64,000 bases of DNA from an uncultured Dehalococcoidia bacterium (GTDB lineage: Bacteria; Chloroflexota; Dehalococcoidia; Lucifugimonadales; UBA1127), in assembly GCA_951812285.1 (NCBI GenBank), contig OX638292.1:907008-971007 (forward strand), in the 5' to 3' direction. Positions within the stretch are counted from its first letter, which is position 1. Every line of letters begins with the position of its first letter. A program made the translations under genes and the position numbers. Below the pieces are notes generated by a model. It was not told where the DNA came from. It saw only the letters and a list, made by a program, of their open reading frames with translations, and did no database searches. Shown in pieces: positions 9,235-16,732 of the stretch.

Positions 9235-10011
9235 CTACCGGCGGGGCTCCCACCGGAAGAATCGTATCGTGAACAGCGCCCCGGCGACGAGCCACGCCGC
9301 CATCACCAGCAGGTGCGCCCACTCGAACCCTGCCCCAGCCTCGAATGGGTTGAAGGCCGAGTGCATGGCAAGCGCCATGTGCCGCACGGGGAACACGTCG
9401 GCCAGCGTGGTGAGCCACACCGGCGCGTCGTCCAGCGGGATGAACACGTCCGATATGAACAGAAGCGGCAGGATGGACGCGTTTACGATTGCGGGCGCCG
9501 CGTCGGCGTTTGGGATGATCGAGGTGACCGCCAACCCCAGCGTGCAGAACGTCGCCGCCGCGATGGCGAGCGTGAGCAGAACGGACGGTAGCTTGGTCGT
9601 CGGCAGGTCGACGTCGAAGGCCAACCAGCCGGCGCCCGCGACGATGATGACCAGCAGCACCGTCAGCAGTACCGAGTGAACGATCTTCCCGGCCAGGTAC
9701 GACCAGCTCGGCAGCGGGGTGCCGCGCATCCGCTTCAGCAGCCCGCCGTCCCGCGCGAATGAGATGCCCATCGCGACGTTGGTGTACGTGGCTCCCACGA
9801 CGGCAAACACCATGATGCCGGGCACATAAAAGGTGGACAGGTTGTAGGTGTTCCCGCTCTCGTCCGTGACCTCCTGGCTGCCAAAGATGAGGTTGAAGAT
9901 CACCATGAACATGAGCGGGAACACAATAGTGAAGAAGGCTGCGGCCGGGTTGCGCCAGAATGCGCTGTTCTCATAGCGGACCTGCCTCAGCGCGAGCATG
10001 ATGGAGTTCAT
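9235..10011 (-). CDS. ABC-2 type exporter permease (DrrB-like)
   Basis: The 258 residues start at ATG 10011, two bases after the stop of the ATPase gene; the frame is open further upstream, but that part overlaps the ATPase gene. There is an N-terminal amphipathic stretch, a first membrane helix (AAFFTIVFPLMFMVIFNLIFG) and five further hydrophobic segments. The typical LKRMRGTPLPSWSYLAGK loop precedes helix 3. This matches the DrrB/NodJ class of ABC-2 permeases used for drug or lipid export. The substrate cannot be read from sequence. Confidence 0.88.
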   Translation of the reverse strand: MNSIMLALRQVRYENSAFWRNPAAAFFTIVFPLMFMVIFNLIFGSQEVTDESGNTYNLSTFYVPGIMVFAVVGATYTNVAMGISFARDGGLLKRMRGTPLPSWSYLAGKIVHSVLLTVLLVIIVAGAGWLAFDVDLPTTKLPSVLLTLAIAAATFCTLGLAVTSIIPNADAAPAIVNASILPLLFISDVFIPLDDAPVWLTTLADVFPVRHMALAMHSAFNPFEAGAGFEWAHLLVMAAWLVAGALFTIRFFRWEPRR

Positions 10012-10013
10012 GG

Positions 10014-10949
10014 CTACTCCTCGCTCCCGCCGGTCTCGCCGACCAGCTCGATGAAGAGGTCCTCCAGCGTGGGGTGGGTGACGGTGAGCTCTTCCAACTC
10101 GATGCCGTTCTCCACAGCCCACGCCGTCAGGGAGTGAAGAGTGCGTGTAGGGTTGTCGGCTGCGAGCAAGTACGCGCCGCTCCCGTCCGGTGTTGCCGGC
10201 AGCTCGTTGGGCAAGGACGGCGCGTCGTCGGGGAGTCGGAAGCGAACGGTGGTCGTACGGTCGCGAAGGGCGAGATCGCCGGGCGCGCCCTCGGCGACGA
10301 TCTGCCCCTGCACCAGGATGGCCACGCGGTCTGCCAGGTACTCAGCCTCCTCCATGTAATGCGTGGTGAGGAGCACGGTCTTGCCCAGCGACTTCAGCCC
10401 TCGCACCATCTCCCAAGCCCCGCGCCGGGCGGCCGGGTCGAAGCCCGTCGTAGGCTCGTCGAGGAAGAGCAGCTCCGGGTTGCCCGCCAGGCCGATGGCG
10501 ACGTCTAGGCGCCGTTGTTGTCCTCCGGAGAGTTTCTTCACGCGCTCCCGGCGCTGGTCCCGCAATCCAACGAGGTCGAGCAGGTCCTCCAGCGGGAGGG
10601 GTTGAGGGTAGTAGCCGCGGAACTGGTTGATGGTCTCTTCCACGGAGAGGTACTGGTCGACGCTGGTTGACTGCAGGACAATGCCGACTCGCTGCTTGTG
10701 AGCCCGGTCGTTCAGGCCCGGGTCGTGGCCCAGCACGGACACCTGCCCACTGGACCTGGTGCGGTGACCCTCGAGGATCTCGACGGTCGTCGTCTTGCCC
10801 GCGCCGTTGGGCCCCAGCAGCGCAAAGACCTCGCCGGACGCCACCTGCAGGTCGATCCCGCGGACGGCGTCGTGGCTGCCGTAAGTCTTTCGCAGACCGT
10901 GCACCTCAATGGCCAATTCAGCGTTCGCGTGGTGCTGGGAGGTAGTCAA
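10014..10949 (-). CDS. ABC exporter ATP-binding protein (DrrA-like)
   Basis: The 311-residue ATPase has Walker A GPNGAGKTT, signature LSGGQQRRLD, Walker B LLFLDEPTTGFD and switch His in LLTTHYMEEAEYLADR. The C-terminal tail of about 80 residues after the nucleotide domain is typical of DrrA-type drug exporters. The start codon is TTG with AAGGAG eight bases upstream. It pairs with the permease gene directly downstream. An inverted repeat about 80 bases upstream may be a repressor site. Confidence 0.92.
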   Translation of the reverse strand: MTTSQHHANAELAIEVHGLRKTYGSHDAVRGIDLQVASGEVFALLGPNGAGKTTTVEILEGHRTRSSGQVSVLGHDPGLNDRAHKQRVGIVLQSTSVDQYLSVEETINQFRGYYPQPLPLEDLLDLVGLRDQRRERVKKLSGGQQRRLDVAIGLAGNPELLFLDEPTTGFDPAARRGAWEMVRGLKSLGKTVLLTTHYMEEAEYLADRVAILVQGQIVAEGAPGDLALRDRTTTVRFRLPDDAPSLPNELPATPDGSGAYLLAADNPTRTLHSLTAWAVENGIELEELTVTHPTLEDLFIELVGETGGSEE

Positions 10950-10992
10950 CTATGGTTCTCCTTGTTGGGAAGCCGGATAGAGTGCGTTAAAG

Positions 10993-11047
10993 AGTATACA
11001 TACGTAGCGGGGTTCCACTGCAGATCTTAGTTTGTATCGCAAACTAA
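10993..11047 (-). promoter_or_regulatory. Promoter region with operator-like inverted repeat for the ABC exporter
   Basis: On the minus strand a TATACT -10 box lies at 10993-10998 with a poor -35. Just upstream, 11027-11047 holds the perfect inverted repeat TTAGTTTG-tatcg-CAAACTAA. Repeats of this shape upstream of exporters are commonly TetR-family operators, but no TetR gene is present in the window. The call is inferred from position. Confidence 0.4.
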
Positions 11048-11226
11048 CACAAGACCTCAAGGATGCCGCACAGAGGCACTGGCCTTGTGGAGCAAAGGGT
11101 GTGCTCCCGATCCGCAACCCGGAAATGCCCTAAACCCGCCCGCCAATTGGCTGGCCGGGGGTTGACCGCCGAGGGTACAATACCGCATCACCGAACGACA
11201 GGCCTTGCCATACATGGAGGTATGCT

Positions 11227-11370
11227 ATGGCCTTCAGTGAGATTGCGGAATTCATCAGCGCCTCCACAGGGATCGCTTTAGCCGTCGTGGCGATTGTGGT
11301 CACCGTAGGCGTCTTTGCCGCAATTGCACGAATGGGCAACAGCGTGCGCCCATCCGCTGACAAGAAGTAA
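11227..11370 (+). CDS. Small single-pass membrane protein, 47 residues
   Basis: ATG 11227 is preceded by GGAGG at 11215-11219, and the frame runs to TAA at 11370. The product is short: MAFSEIAEFISASTG, then about 22 hydrophobic residues (IALAVVAIVVTVGVFAAIA), then RMGNSVRPSADKK. One membrane helix with a positively charged C-terminal tail is the whole protein. No family recognised. The good ribosome site and clean helix support it as real. Confidence 0.6.
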   Translation: MAFSEIAEFISASTGIALAVVAIVVTVGVFAAIARMGNSVRPSADKK

Positions 11371-11525
11371 CGTACCCTTACTCCTCCAAGTCCTCTAGGT
11401 GCGAGGCAATTGCGCGCCCCTACTTCGTTCGCTCAGCTTCGAAAATGCTGTCCCCGCGCACTCATCTCGAACTCGCGACATCGCAGCACCACGGATCGTT
11501 TATGACCTGAAAACCGCCAGCGCGG

Positions 11526-12086
11526 TCACATTGGCGCCAATGTGACGTAGTAGGCGATGGTCTGTAGAGCCTCCCAGTCGCCCGTCGTGAGTTCGAAGTT
11601 CTTGCCGGTCCGAAGGGTCCACCCCTGGAAGATGGTCGTGCGGTTCTGCAGTTCCATGTCCTTCACCCGCTTGACCATCTCGTCGATGGTGGCATCTTCC
11701 GAGAGTACGTTGATGAGTCCTGTGCCCATATCCTTGCCGCGCCACGTGACGTCCAGCACCTGACCGAACAGAGGGAAGGACTTCTTGCGAAGGGTTGTCA
11801 GTTTGATGGTGCCCTCCTTTGGCATCTTCCGGTTGTCCGGAATGCCGAAGACGAACCACCATTGTGGCGGGCTCTTGTTTGAGCCGTCCTGCTTGATGAC
11901 ATTTACCCAGGAAATGGGCCCGTTGGCGATGTCTATGATGCCGAGCGAGCGGGTGAACAGCCGCTTGCCGAGCGACTCTTCCGGCCGGTCGCGTTCGGCA
12001 ATCTCGGCGGCCACGCCGAGTTCGGACAACGCCTCGGCGAGAGTGTCCCGGGTCTTGTCGCGAAAGCGCTCGTGCCAGCTTGTCAT
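11526..12086 (-). CDS. Hypothetical protein, 186 residues
   Basis: I chose ATG 12086 because the residues before it (frame open to 12167) look like untranslated sequence. The N-terminus MTSWHERFRDKTRDTLAEALSELGV is helical and charged. The rest is a mixed alpha/beta soluble protein with WWFVFGIPDNRKMPKEGTIKL and a late WTLRTGKNFELTTGDW. There is no signal peptide, membrane segment or known motif. Family unknown to me. Confidence 0.55.
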   Translation of the reverse strand: MTSWHERFRDKTRDTLAEALSELGVAAEIAERDRPEESLGKRLFTRSLGIIDIANGPISWVNVIKQDGSNKSPPQWWFVFGIPDNRKMPKEGTIKLTTLRKKSFPLFGQVLDVTWRGKDMGTGLINVLSEDATIDEMVKRVKDMELQNRTTIFQGWTLRTGKNFELTTGDWEALQTIAYYVTLAPM

Positions 12087-12197
12087 GGATAAGGGATACA
12101 TGGTCAACCGGAGGACATACAGGGATTGCGTCGGTGGGCTGGAAATTGAGGTGCTGACGGGCCACACTGACTGGACACCTGTGGGGGAGGGAAAACC

Positions 12198-12620
12198 ATG
12201 GAGCCTCGGATAAGCATCATCACGCTCGGCGTGACTGACCTGGACCGGTCAACCCGATTCTATCGCGATGGTCTCGGATTTCCCGTCCATGAGGCGGGCA
12301 GTGCGTCCATCACATTCTTCTTGCTTACCAACATGATGCTGTCCCTCTACCCGAGAGACGCTCTGGCGGACGATGCCGTGCCAAGCCAGGCTGGGGGAGG
12401 GGATTTTGGCAGGCACGCTTTCACCATCGCGCATAACGTGGCGTCGCGGGCGGAGGTGGATGCTGTCCTCGAGGAGGCTGTGGCGGCCGGTGCGCGCATC
12501 ATCAAGCCGGCTGAGGCGACGTTCTGGGGCGGCTATTCGGGCTACTTCGCTGACCCTGATGGATTTCAGTGGGAGATTGCGACCGGTTCGGGCCTGCCTA
12601 TTGAACCCTCTGGGAGTTAG
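12198..12620 (+). CDS. VOC family (glyoxalase/bleomycin-resistance fold) protein
   Basis: The 140-residue protein has the paired beta-alpha-beta-beta-beta layout of the vicinal oxygen chelate fold: ISIITLGVTDLDRSTRFYRDGLGF at the N-terminus, then GGYSGYFADPDGFQWEIA at the C-terminus, where the final Glu is a usual metal ligand. GGGGGAGGG precedes the ATG. Substrate unknown; members range from glyoxalase-like enzymes to antibiotic-binding proteins. Confidence 0.85.
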   Translation: MEPRISIITLGVTDLDRSTRFYRDGLGFPVHEAGSASITFFLLTNMMLSLYPRDALADDAVPSQAGGGDFGRHAFTIAHNVASRAEVDAVLEEAVAAGARIIKPAEATFWGGYSGYFADPDGFQWEIATGSGLPIEPSGS

Positions 12621-12685
12621 AGGATTGGTGGGGATACTATCCGGCAAGTCGCGACGGGTCCGCGGACGCCGTCGAACGTGGTTCG

Positions 12686-12780
12686 CTGGCGCCGCCGGGG
12701 TCTCCACACTCCATCCTTGCCTGCGGACAAGCTCCGCACTTGAGGAGAGGAGCGGGGGGCGCAGCCCCCGACGGCGCCAG
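12686..12780. terminator. Nested hairpins between convergent genes, possible two-way terminator
   Basis: Arms CTGGCGCCGCCGGGG (12686-12700) and CCCCCGACGGCGCCAG (12765-12780) are nearly complementary. A shorter competing hairpin GGGGGC-gca-GCCCCC sits at 12755-12769. It lies in the 178-bp gap between the VOC gene and the convergent siderophore-interacting protein. No T-tract follows, so rho-independent action is uncertain. Confidence 0.4.
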
Positions 12781-12798
12781 TTCCAGCCGAAAGGGGCG

Positions 12799-13629
12799 CT
12801 AGACGTCATCCCCCATGTCATGGTCAGGGTGGTTGATGTCCCCCATCTTCCAGTAGCCTTGTGTCCGTAGCATGGAGCGATCCACGCCGCGTTCCTCCAG
12901 GTAGTAACGGCGAATCTCCCGCATTACGTCAGCCTCACAGCTCACCCAAATGCGTCCGTTGCCCTCCGGCAGCGGAGCCGCCTTCATTGCGTTGGCAAGC
13001 CTTCGGCCCGGAGTGCTGCCTCCCTCGCGGTGGAGCCACGTTACTTCGAAGGTCGCAGGCGAGGTCAGTTCTTGATGTTCTTGCGCGTCGTGCACTTCGG
13101 CAAACACAAGGGCGCGCACGTTCTTTGGCATAGCCTCCAGCACGGTGCCAATTGCCGGCAACGCAGCCTCGTCACCGCCGATGAGGTACCAGTCAACCTC
13201 AGCTTCCGGGAAATACGTGCCGCCTGCCTGCCCAGAGATCACGGCGGAATCACCCGCCTTAATGGTGGACGCCCACGCGGCGCCTGGGCCGTGTTCATGC
13301 AGGGCGATGTCGACGACCAACTCACCTGCATCGGCGTCCCAACGCCGCGGGGTGTAGGCGCGACTCATCGGGCGCGGCTGGTCTTCCGGGAAGGTTAGCC
13401 CGTCGGGCCCATCGACGGGGAGCGGAAGATCTCCGGTCTCCGCATCGGGAAGGTAGATGCGGAAATGCTCGGCGGGGCCCTTGGACTGGAACTCCTTCAT
13501 TTGCTCGCCACCGAGGGTTATGCGCACCATGCGGGGAGTAATCCGCTCCACTTCGAGCACGTCGACGACACGGGGCGGCGGGCGCCTTCGTCGGGCGGGT
13601 TGGCTGTCGGTCGGGTTAGTTGAGACCAT
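12799..13629 (-). CDS. Siderophore-interacting protein (FAD-binding ferric reductase family)
   Basis: The 276 residues run from ATG 13629 (GAGGTGC just upstream). The family reduces ferric siderophores in the cytoplasm with FAD and NAD(P)H. The FAD-binding core RAYTPRRWD, followed by ELVVDIALHEHGPGAAWA, and the C-terminal NAD-like domain starting DWYLIGGDEAALPAIGTVLE are typical. The C-terminal GYWKMGDINHPDHD matches the usual GYWR.G.t tail. No siderophore transporter gene is adjacent. Confidence 0.92.
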   Translation of the reverse strand: MVSTNPTDSQPARRRRPPPRVVDVLEVERITPRMVRITLGGEQMKEFQSKGPAEHFRIYLPDAETGDLPLPVDGPDGLTFPEDQPRPMSRAYTPRRWDADAGELVVDIALHEHGPGAAWASTIKAGDSAVISGQAGGTYFPEAEVDWYLIGGDEAALPAIGTVLEAMPKNVRALVFAEVHDAQEHQELTSPATFEVTWLHREGGSTPGRRLANAMKAAPLPEGNGRIWVSCEADVMREIRRYYLEERGVDRSMLRTQGYWKMGDINHPDHDMGDDV

Positions 13630-13654
13630 TTGTAGCACCTCATGAGTTGTTGTT

Positions 13655-13705
13655 ATTAGGGATTCTCTAATCTTGTAAGTATATACGAAGTGCACACTGT
13701 GTCAA
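13655..13705 (-). promoter_or_regulatory. Strong promoter with overlapping palindrome for the siderophore-interacting protein
   Basis: On the minus strand TTGACA (13700-13705), a 16-base spacer and TATACT (13678-13683) form a near-consensus promoter. The near-perfect palindrome ATTAGGGATTCTCTAAT (13655-13671) covers the expected transcription start, an ideal position for a repressor. The regulator is not known; iron control is a guess from the product. Confidence 0.6.
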
Positions 13706-13781
13706 CACTATAAGTCCAATTTCATCATGATTCTGTCATAGAAATCCAAGAGCATGAGGACCGCGGGATGGAGTTGGAGCG

Positions 13782-15047
13782 TTAGTGGACGGGGCCGTCG
13801 AGGGCGTCCTTTCCCCTGTACTTCTCCACCATGTCACGCGCCACGGGCGAGTGCTTGTACGGGCCGGTGACGCGGCGCATAAGGTGTTCGTCCGGACCGT
13901 TCCACTCGATTGTCGACCCATCCCGCGGAGGAACGGTTATGCAGACGTTCCTGGCGGGGTCACGGATGACATTCATCGGCTCTCCGCCGTCCTCGACGAT
14001 GCGAAGCTGCTGTCGCAGGAGCTCCCGGTACAGGAGCACGCCCCTGTCGGACTCGCCGAGGCGCTCCTTCGTGCGGTCGACTATAGGCCCCTGCGCGAGC
14101 CAGATCATTGCGTCCTGCCCGCCATTGTTGTCGAGCTCGTCCCAGATTGGGTTACCGTGGACGTCGATTGACGGTGGGACGGTGTAGTATGGCACGCTCT
14201 CTTGCGGCGGCTCCCCCGGGTCCTGGGCGTAGGAAGTGAAGAAGACGTGGAGGGTGTGGGTGTCATCCATGGGCACTCGGTACATGAAATCTGTGGTGAA
14301 GCTGTTGACGTTGGGGAAGATGGAGGGCCGCACCTCGCGGAGGCCATTTGGCGTCTTGGCGTAGTTCATGATCCCTTGGTCGTACACCGCCCAATCGCGG
14401 CGCTCGCCAACCGGAGTTCGCGTTCCTTCGGGATTGCGAGGCGGTCGCTGCAGGTCCTTCCGGCCGATGCGCTCGAGGGCGTAGTTGGAGAAATGGCCGT
14501 GCAACCACTCAAGGTGCGCGGGGTCCATGTCATTCTCCTGAACCTGCAGCCAGTTGCAGTTGAGCACCTGGAAGCCCACGTCCCGTGCCACGTCCTCCAT
14601 GACGAATAGGTCCCAGTTCGGGAGCAGCGGCGCTGGCTCCGGCCCGAGGTACGCAAAGACTACTCCCGCCAAAGCCCGCACCGAGTATGACTGGAGCTTG
14701 ACGCGACCGGGGAAGGTGGTGTCGGCGGCCTCGTCCGGCATTTGCAGGCACTGCCCCTGGGGACTGTACAGCCAGCCATGGTACGGGCAGCGGAGCCCCT
14801 GGGGCTCTGGGATGCCGAAGCGCAGGTCGACGCGCCGGTGGGCGCAACGTCCATCGATGAGGCCCAAATTGCCTGACCGGTCTCGGAAGAGCACCAGGTC
14901 CTCACCCAGGAGACGGACCGCACGCACGGGATTCTCGTCCAGTTGGGACACGGCCGCGATGGGATGCCAATACCAGCGCATCAGCCTGCCCATCGGCGTG
15001 CCGGGCCCCACTCGGGTAAAGAGTTCGTTCTCCTCTGCGGTCAGCAT
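13782..15047 (-). CDS. Rieske non-haem iron oxygenase, large (alpha) subunit type
   Basis: The 421-residue protein has a Rieske [2Fe-2S] site at about residues 67-90 (CAHRRVDL followed by CPYHGW; C-x-H and C-x2-H). The mononuclear iron site is the DMDPAHLEWLHGH segment near 175. It resembles phthalate 4,5-dioxygenase/vanillate demethylase type oxygenases acting on aromatic substrates. No reductase or ferredoxin gene is adjacent; the siderophore-interacting flavoprotein next door is not an obvious partner. GGAGGG precedes the ATG. Substrate unknown. Confidence 0.9.
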   Translation of the reverse strand: MLTAEENELFTRVGPGTPMGRLMRWYWHPIAAVSQLDENPVRAVRLLGEDLVLFRDRSGNLGLIDGRCAHRRVDLRFGIPEPQGLRCPYHGWLYSPQGQCLQMPDEAADTTFPGRVKLQSYSVRALAGVVFAYLGPEPAPLLPNWDLFVMEDVARDVGFQVLNCNWLQVQENDMDPAHLEWLHGHFSNYALERIGRKDLQRPPRNPEGTRTPVGERRDWAVYDQGIMNYAKTPNGLREVRPSIFPNVNSFTTDFMYRVPMDDTHTLHVFFTSYAQDPGEPPQESVPYYTVPPSIDVHGNPIWDELDNNGGQDAMIWLAQGPIVDRTKERLGESDRGVLLYRELLRQQLRIVEDGGEPMNVIRDPARNVCITVPPRDGSTIEWNGPDEHLMRRVTGPYKHSPVARDMVEKYRGKDALDGPVH

Positions 15048-15206
15048 TGGCGTCTCCCTCCCGTGCCTCTGGCCACTGACCGTCCTCGCCGGCGCCGTTT
15101 CGCTGGCGCGATGTGTTCCAGGTGAATGTCAAAGTGACACGCATTGTAGCAGACCAAGTGGAGCTACATAACGTAGACCTAAGTGATTCGAAGGTCGACG
15201 TGCAGG

Positions 15207-16685
15207 CTATCCCAGGTACCGCCTGAGCTTTGCGGCCTGTTCGACGTAGTGCCGAACCTCGACTGGCGCGTCATCCTTGATAGCAGCCCAGATGGCGCTC
15301 GTCAGTCCCTCGTGAATGCGGTCCACCTCGTCCGTGAACTTCCCGACCACACCCAGCGACTCCTCGCCGAGGAGCTCGCGCACGTGCCGCTCGTTGGTGT
15401 AGCGCAGCGCGGCCCGGAGATCCTCGTCGACGCTTGGGTAGCTCTCGCGCACGAAGGCCCAGTCTTCCTCGTCGAGTGCGCTCAGGCCGAGGAGATCGGG
15501 TGGAACGCCTATGGAGTAGAGGGATGCCGCGAAGCCGATGGCGCGCGGAAGTGTCGCTTCGCCGACGCCGTCGAGAGTGCGCCCGTAGCCGAACAGACCC
15601 ACGTGCATCTTCCGCTCGCGGCGACGTGGAACATGGGCGGATGCCGCGGCGATGACGCCAGTAAGCTGCACAACTCGCTCCTGGTACGCGGCGGTCGTTT
15701 TGCGAATGAGCGCCAGAGCCCGCTCCTCGTCGACCGGGTGGGGCTCTCTGCGGGTGTGCGCACGCAGCAGGGCAATGGAGTCACGGACGGTCTCCCTGTC
15801 ATAGTCGTACTTGAACGCGGACTGGACGGTGACTGTCTGCGCGCTGGGATACTCAAGGAATGTGCGATCGATGTTGAGCGGCGTGAGGTGGCCCCGGAAG
15901 GGTGCGGAGCCCGCGCCGATGATGGGGTAGAGCGGGATGCCGAGCTGTCCCTCGAGCTTATGCAGCCGCTGCAGCGCCACCTTGAGGATGAGCTCTGCGC
16001 CCACGATGCCGTAGTTCAGGGCAGGATCGCTCCTGGCGAGAAACACGCGCTGGTAGGGGAGGTCGCGGCCACGCAGGTACTCGTCGACGATACTGTCTAT
16101 GCGGAGCAGGTTGTCGCGGTCTTCGACGAGCGGGATGAGGCGGATGCGCTTCGGGGAAAACTCGCCGATCCAGTCGCGTATGGTGCTGCCATCCGGCAAC
16201 GCGTGGGCTTCCTGCCCCACGATGACCTGGCGGTAATAGGCCTCCACCAGCGTGAGCTCCCGGGCGCTAGTGGTGAACGGGAGGATAACCTCCTGTATGG
16301 GAGCGTTTTCTTCCTCCATGCCGGCATAGAAGCCGCTGGCGACGTCCCACGCCGATGGCACGCTCTGGAGCGCCTCCACCATGGACTTGCGCATGTCGCG
16401 CTCGACCGAGGGGTTGGGTACGCGCAGGGTCAGGATGACATCGTGACCGAGGCGGCGGTCGTGCTGGAAGAAGTCGGGGTAGCCGGTCAGCAGCTTCTGG
16501 ACGACGTGATTGTCCGCCTCTTTGCCCTCCGAGTCCCACATCTGCTCGTTGCAGCCAAGGGCGAAGATGTCATGAGCCTCGTCGACTTCGCCTTCGCCCT
16601 TCAGGACGCCTTCTGCGTCGGCGAAGGGCGCCGGCGTGGCATTGTCCGGATGCTGGGTGCTCATAACCTTGGGGACGAACCGCAC
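15207..16685 (-). CDS. ppcA: Archaeal-type phosphoenolpyruvate carboxylase
   Basis: The enzyme carboxylates PEP to oxaloacetate. Its 492 residues match the short archaeal/PpcA class, not the ~900-residue bacterial enzyme. The N-terminus VMSTQHPDNATPAPFA and ALGCNEQMWDSEGKEADNHV are diagnostic of that class. A conserved block near GSAPFRGHLTP matches the substrate-binding region. The start is GTG with GAGAGGT upstream. The class is known in archaea and scattered bacteria, so transfer is likely in its history, although base use here looks like its neighbours. Confidence 0.93.
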   Translation of the reverse strand: MRFVPKVMSTQHPDNATPAPFADAEGVLKGEGEVDEAHDIFALGCNEQMWDSEGKEADNHVVQKLLTGYPDFFQHDRRLGHDVILTLRVPNPSVERDMRKSMVEALQSVPSAWDVASGFYAGMEEENAPIQEVILPFTTSARELTLVEAYYRQVIVGQEAHALPDGSTIRDWIGEFSPKRIRLIPLVEDRDNLLRIDSIVDEYLRGRDLPYQRVFLARSDPALNYGIVGAELILKVALQRLHKLEGQLGIPLYPIIGAGSAPFRGHLTPLNIDRTFLEYPSAQTVTVQSAFKYDYDRETVRDSIALLRAHTRREPHPVDEERALALIRKTTAAYQERVVQLTGVIAAASAHVPRRRERKMHVGLFGYGRTLDGVGEATLPRAIGFAASLYSIGVPPDLLGLSALDEEDWAFVRESYPSVDEDLRAALRYTNERHVRELLGEESLGVVGKFTDEVDRIHEGLTSAIWAAIKDDAPVEVRHYVEQAAKLRRYLG

Positions 16686-16732
16686 TATGCACCTCTCTGT
16701 CCTGTCCGCGCTAAGCCAGGCCGGGTGTCGAC

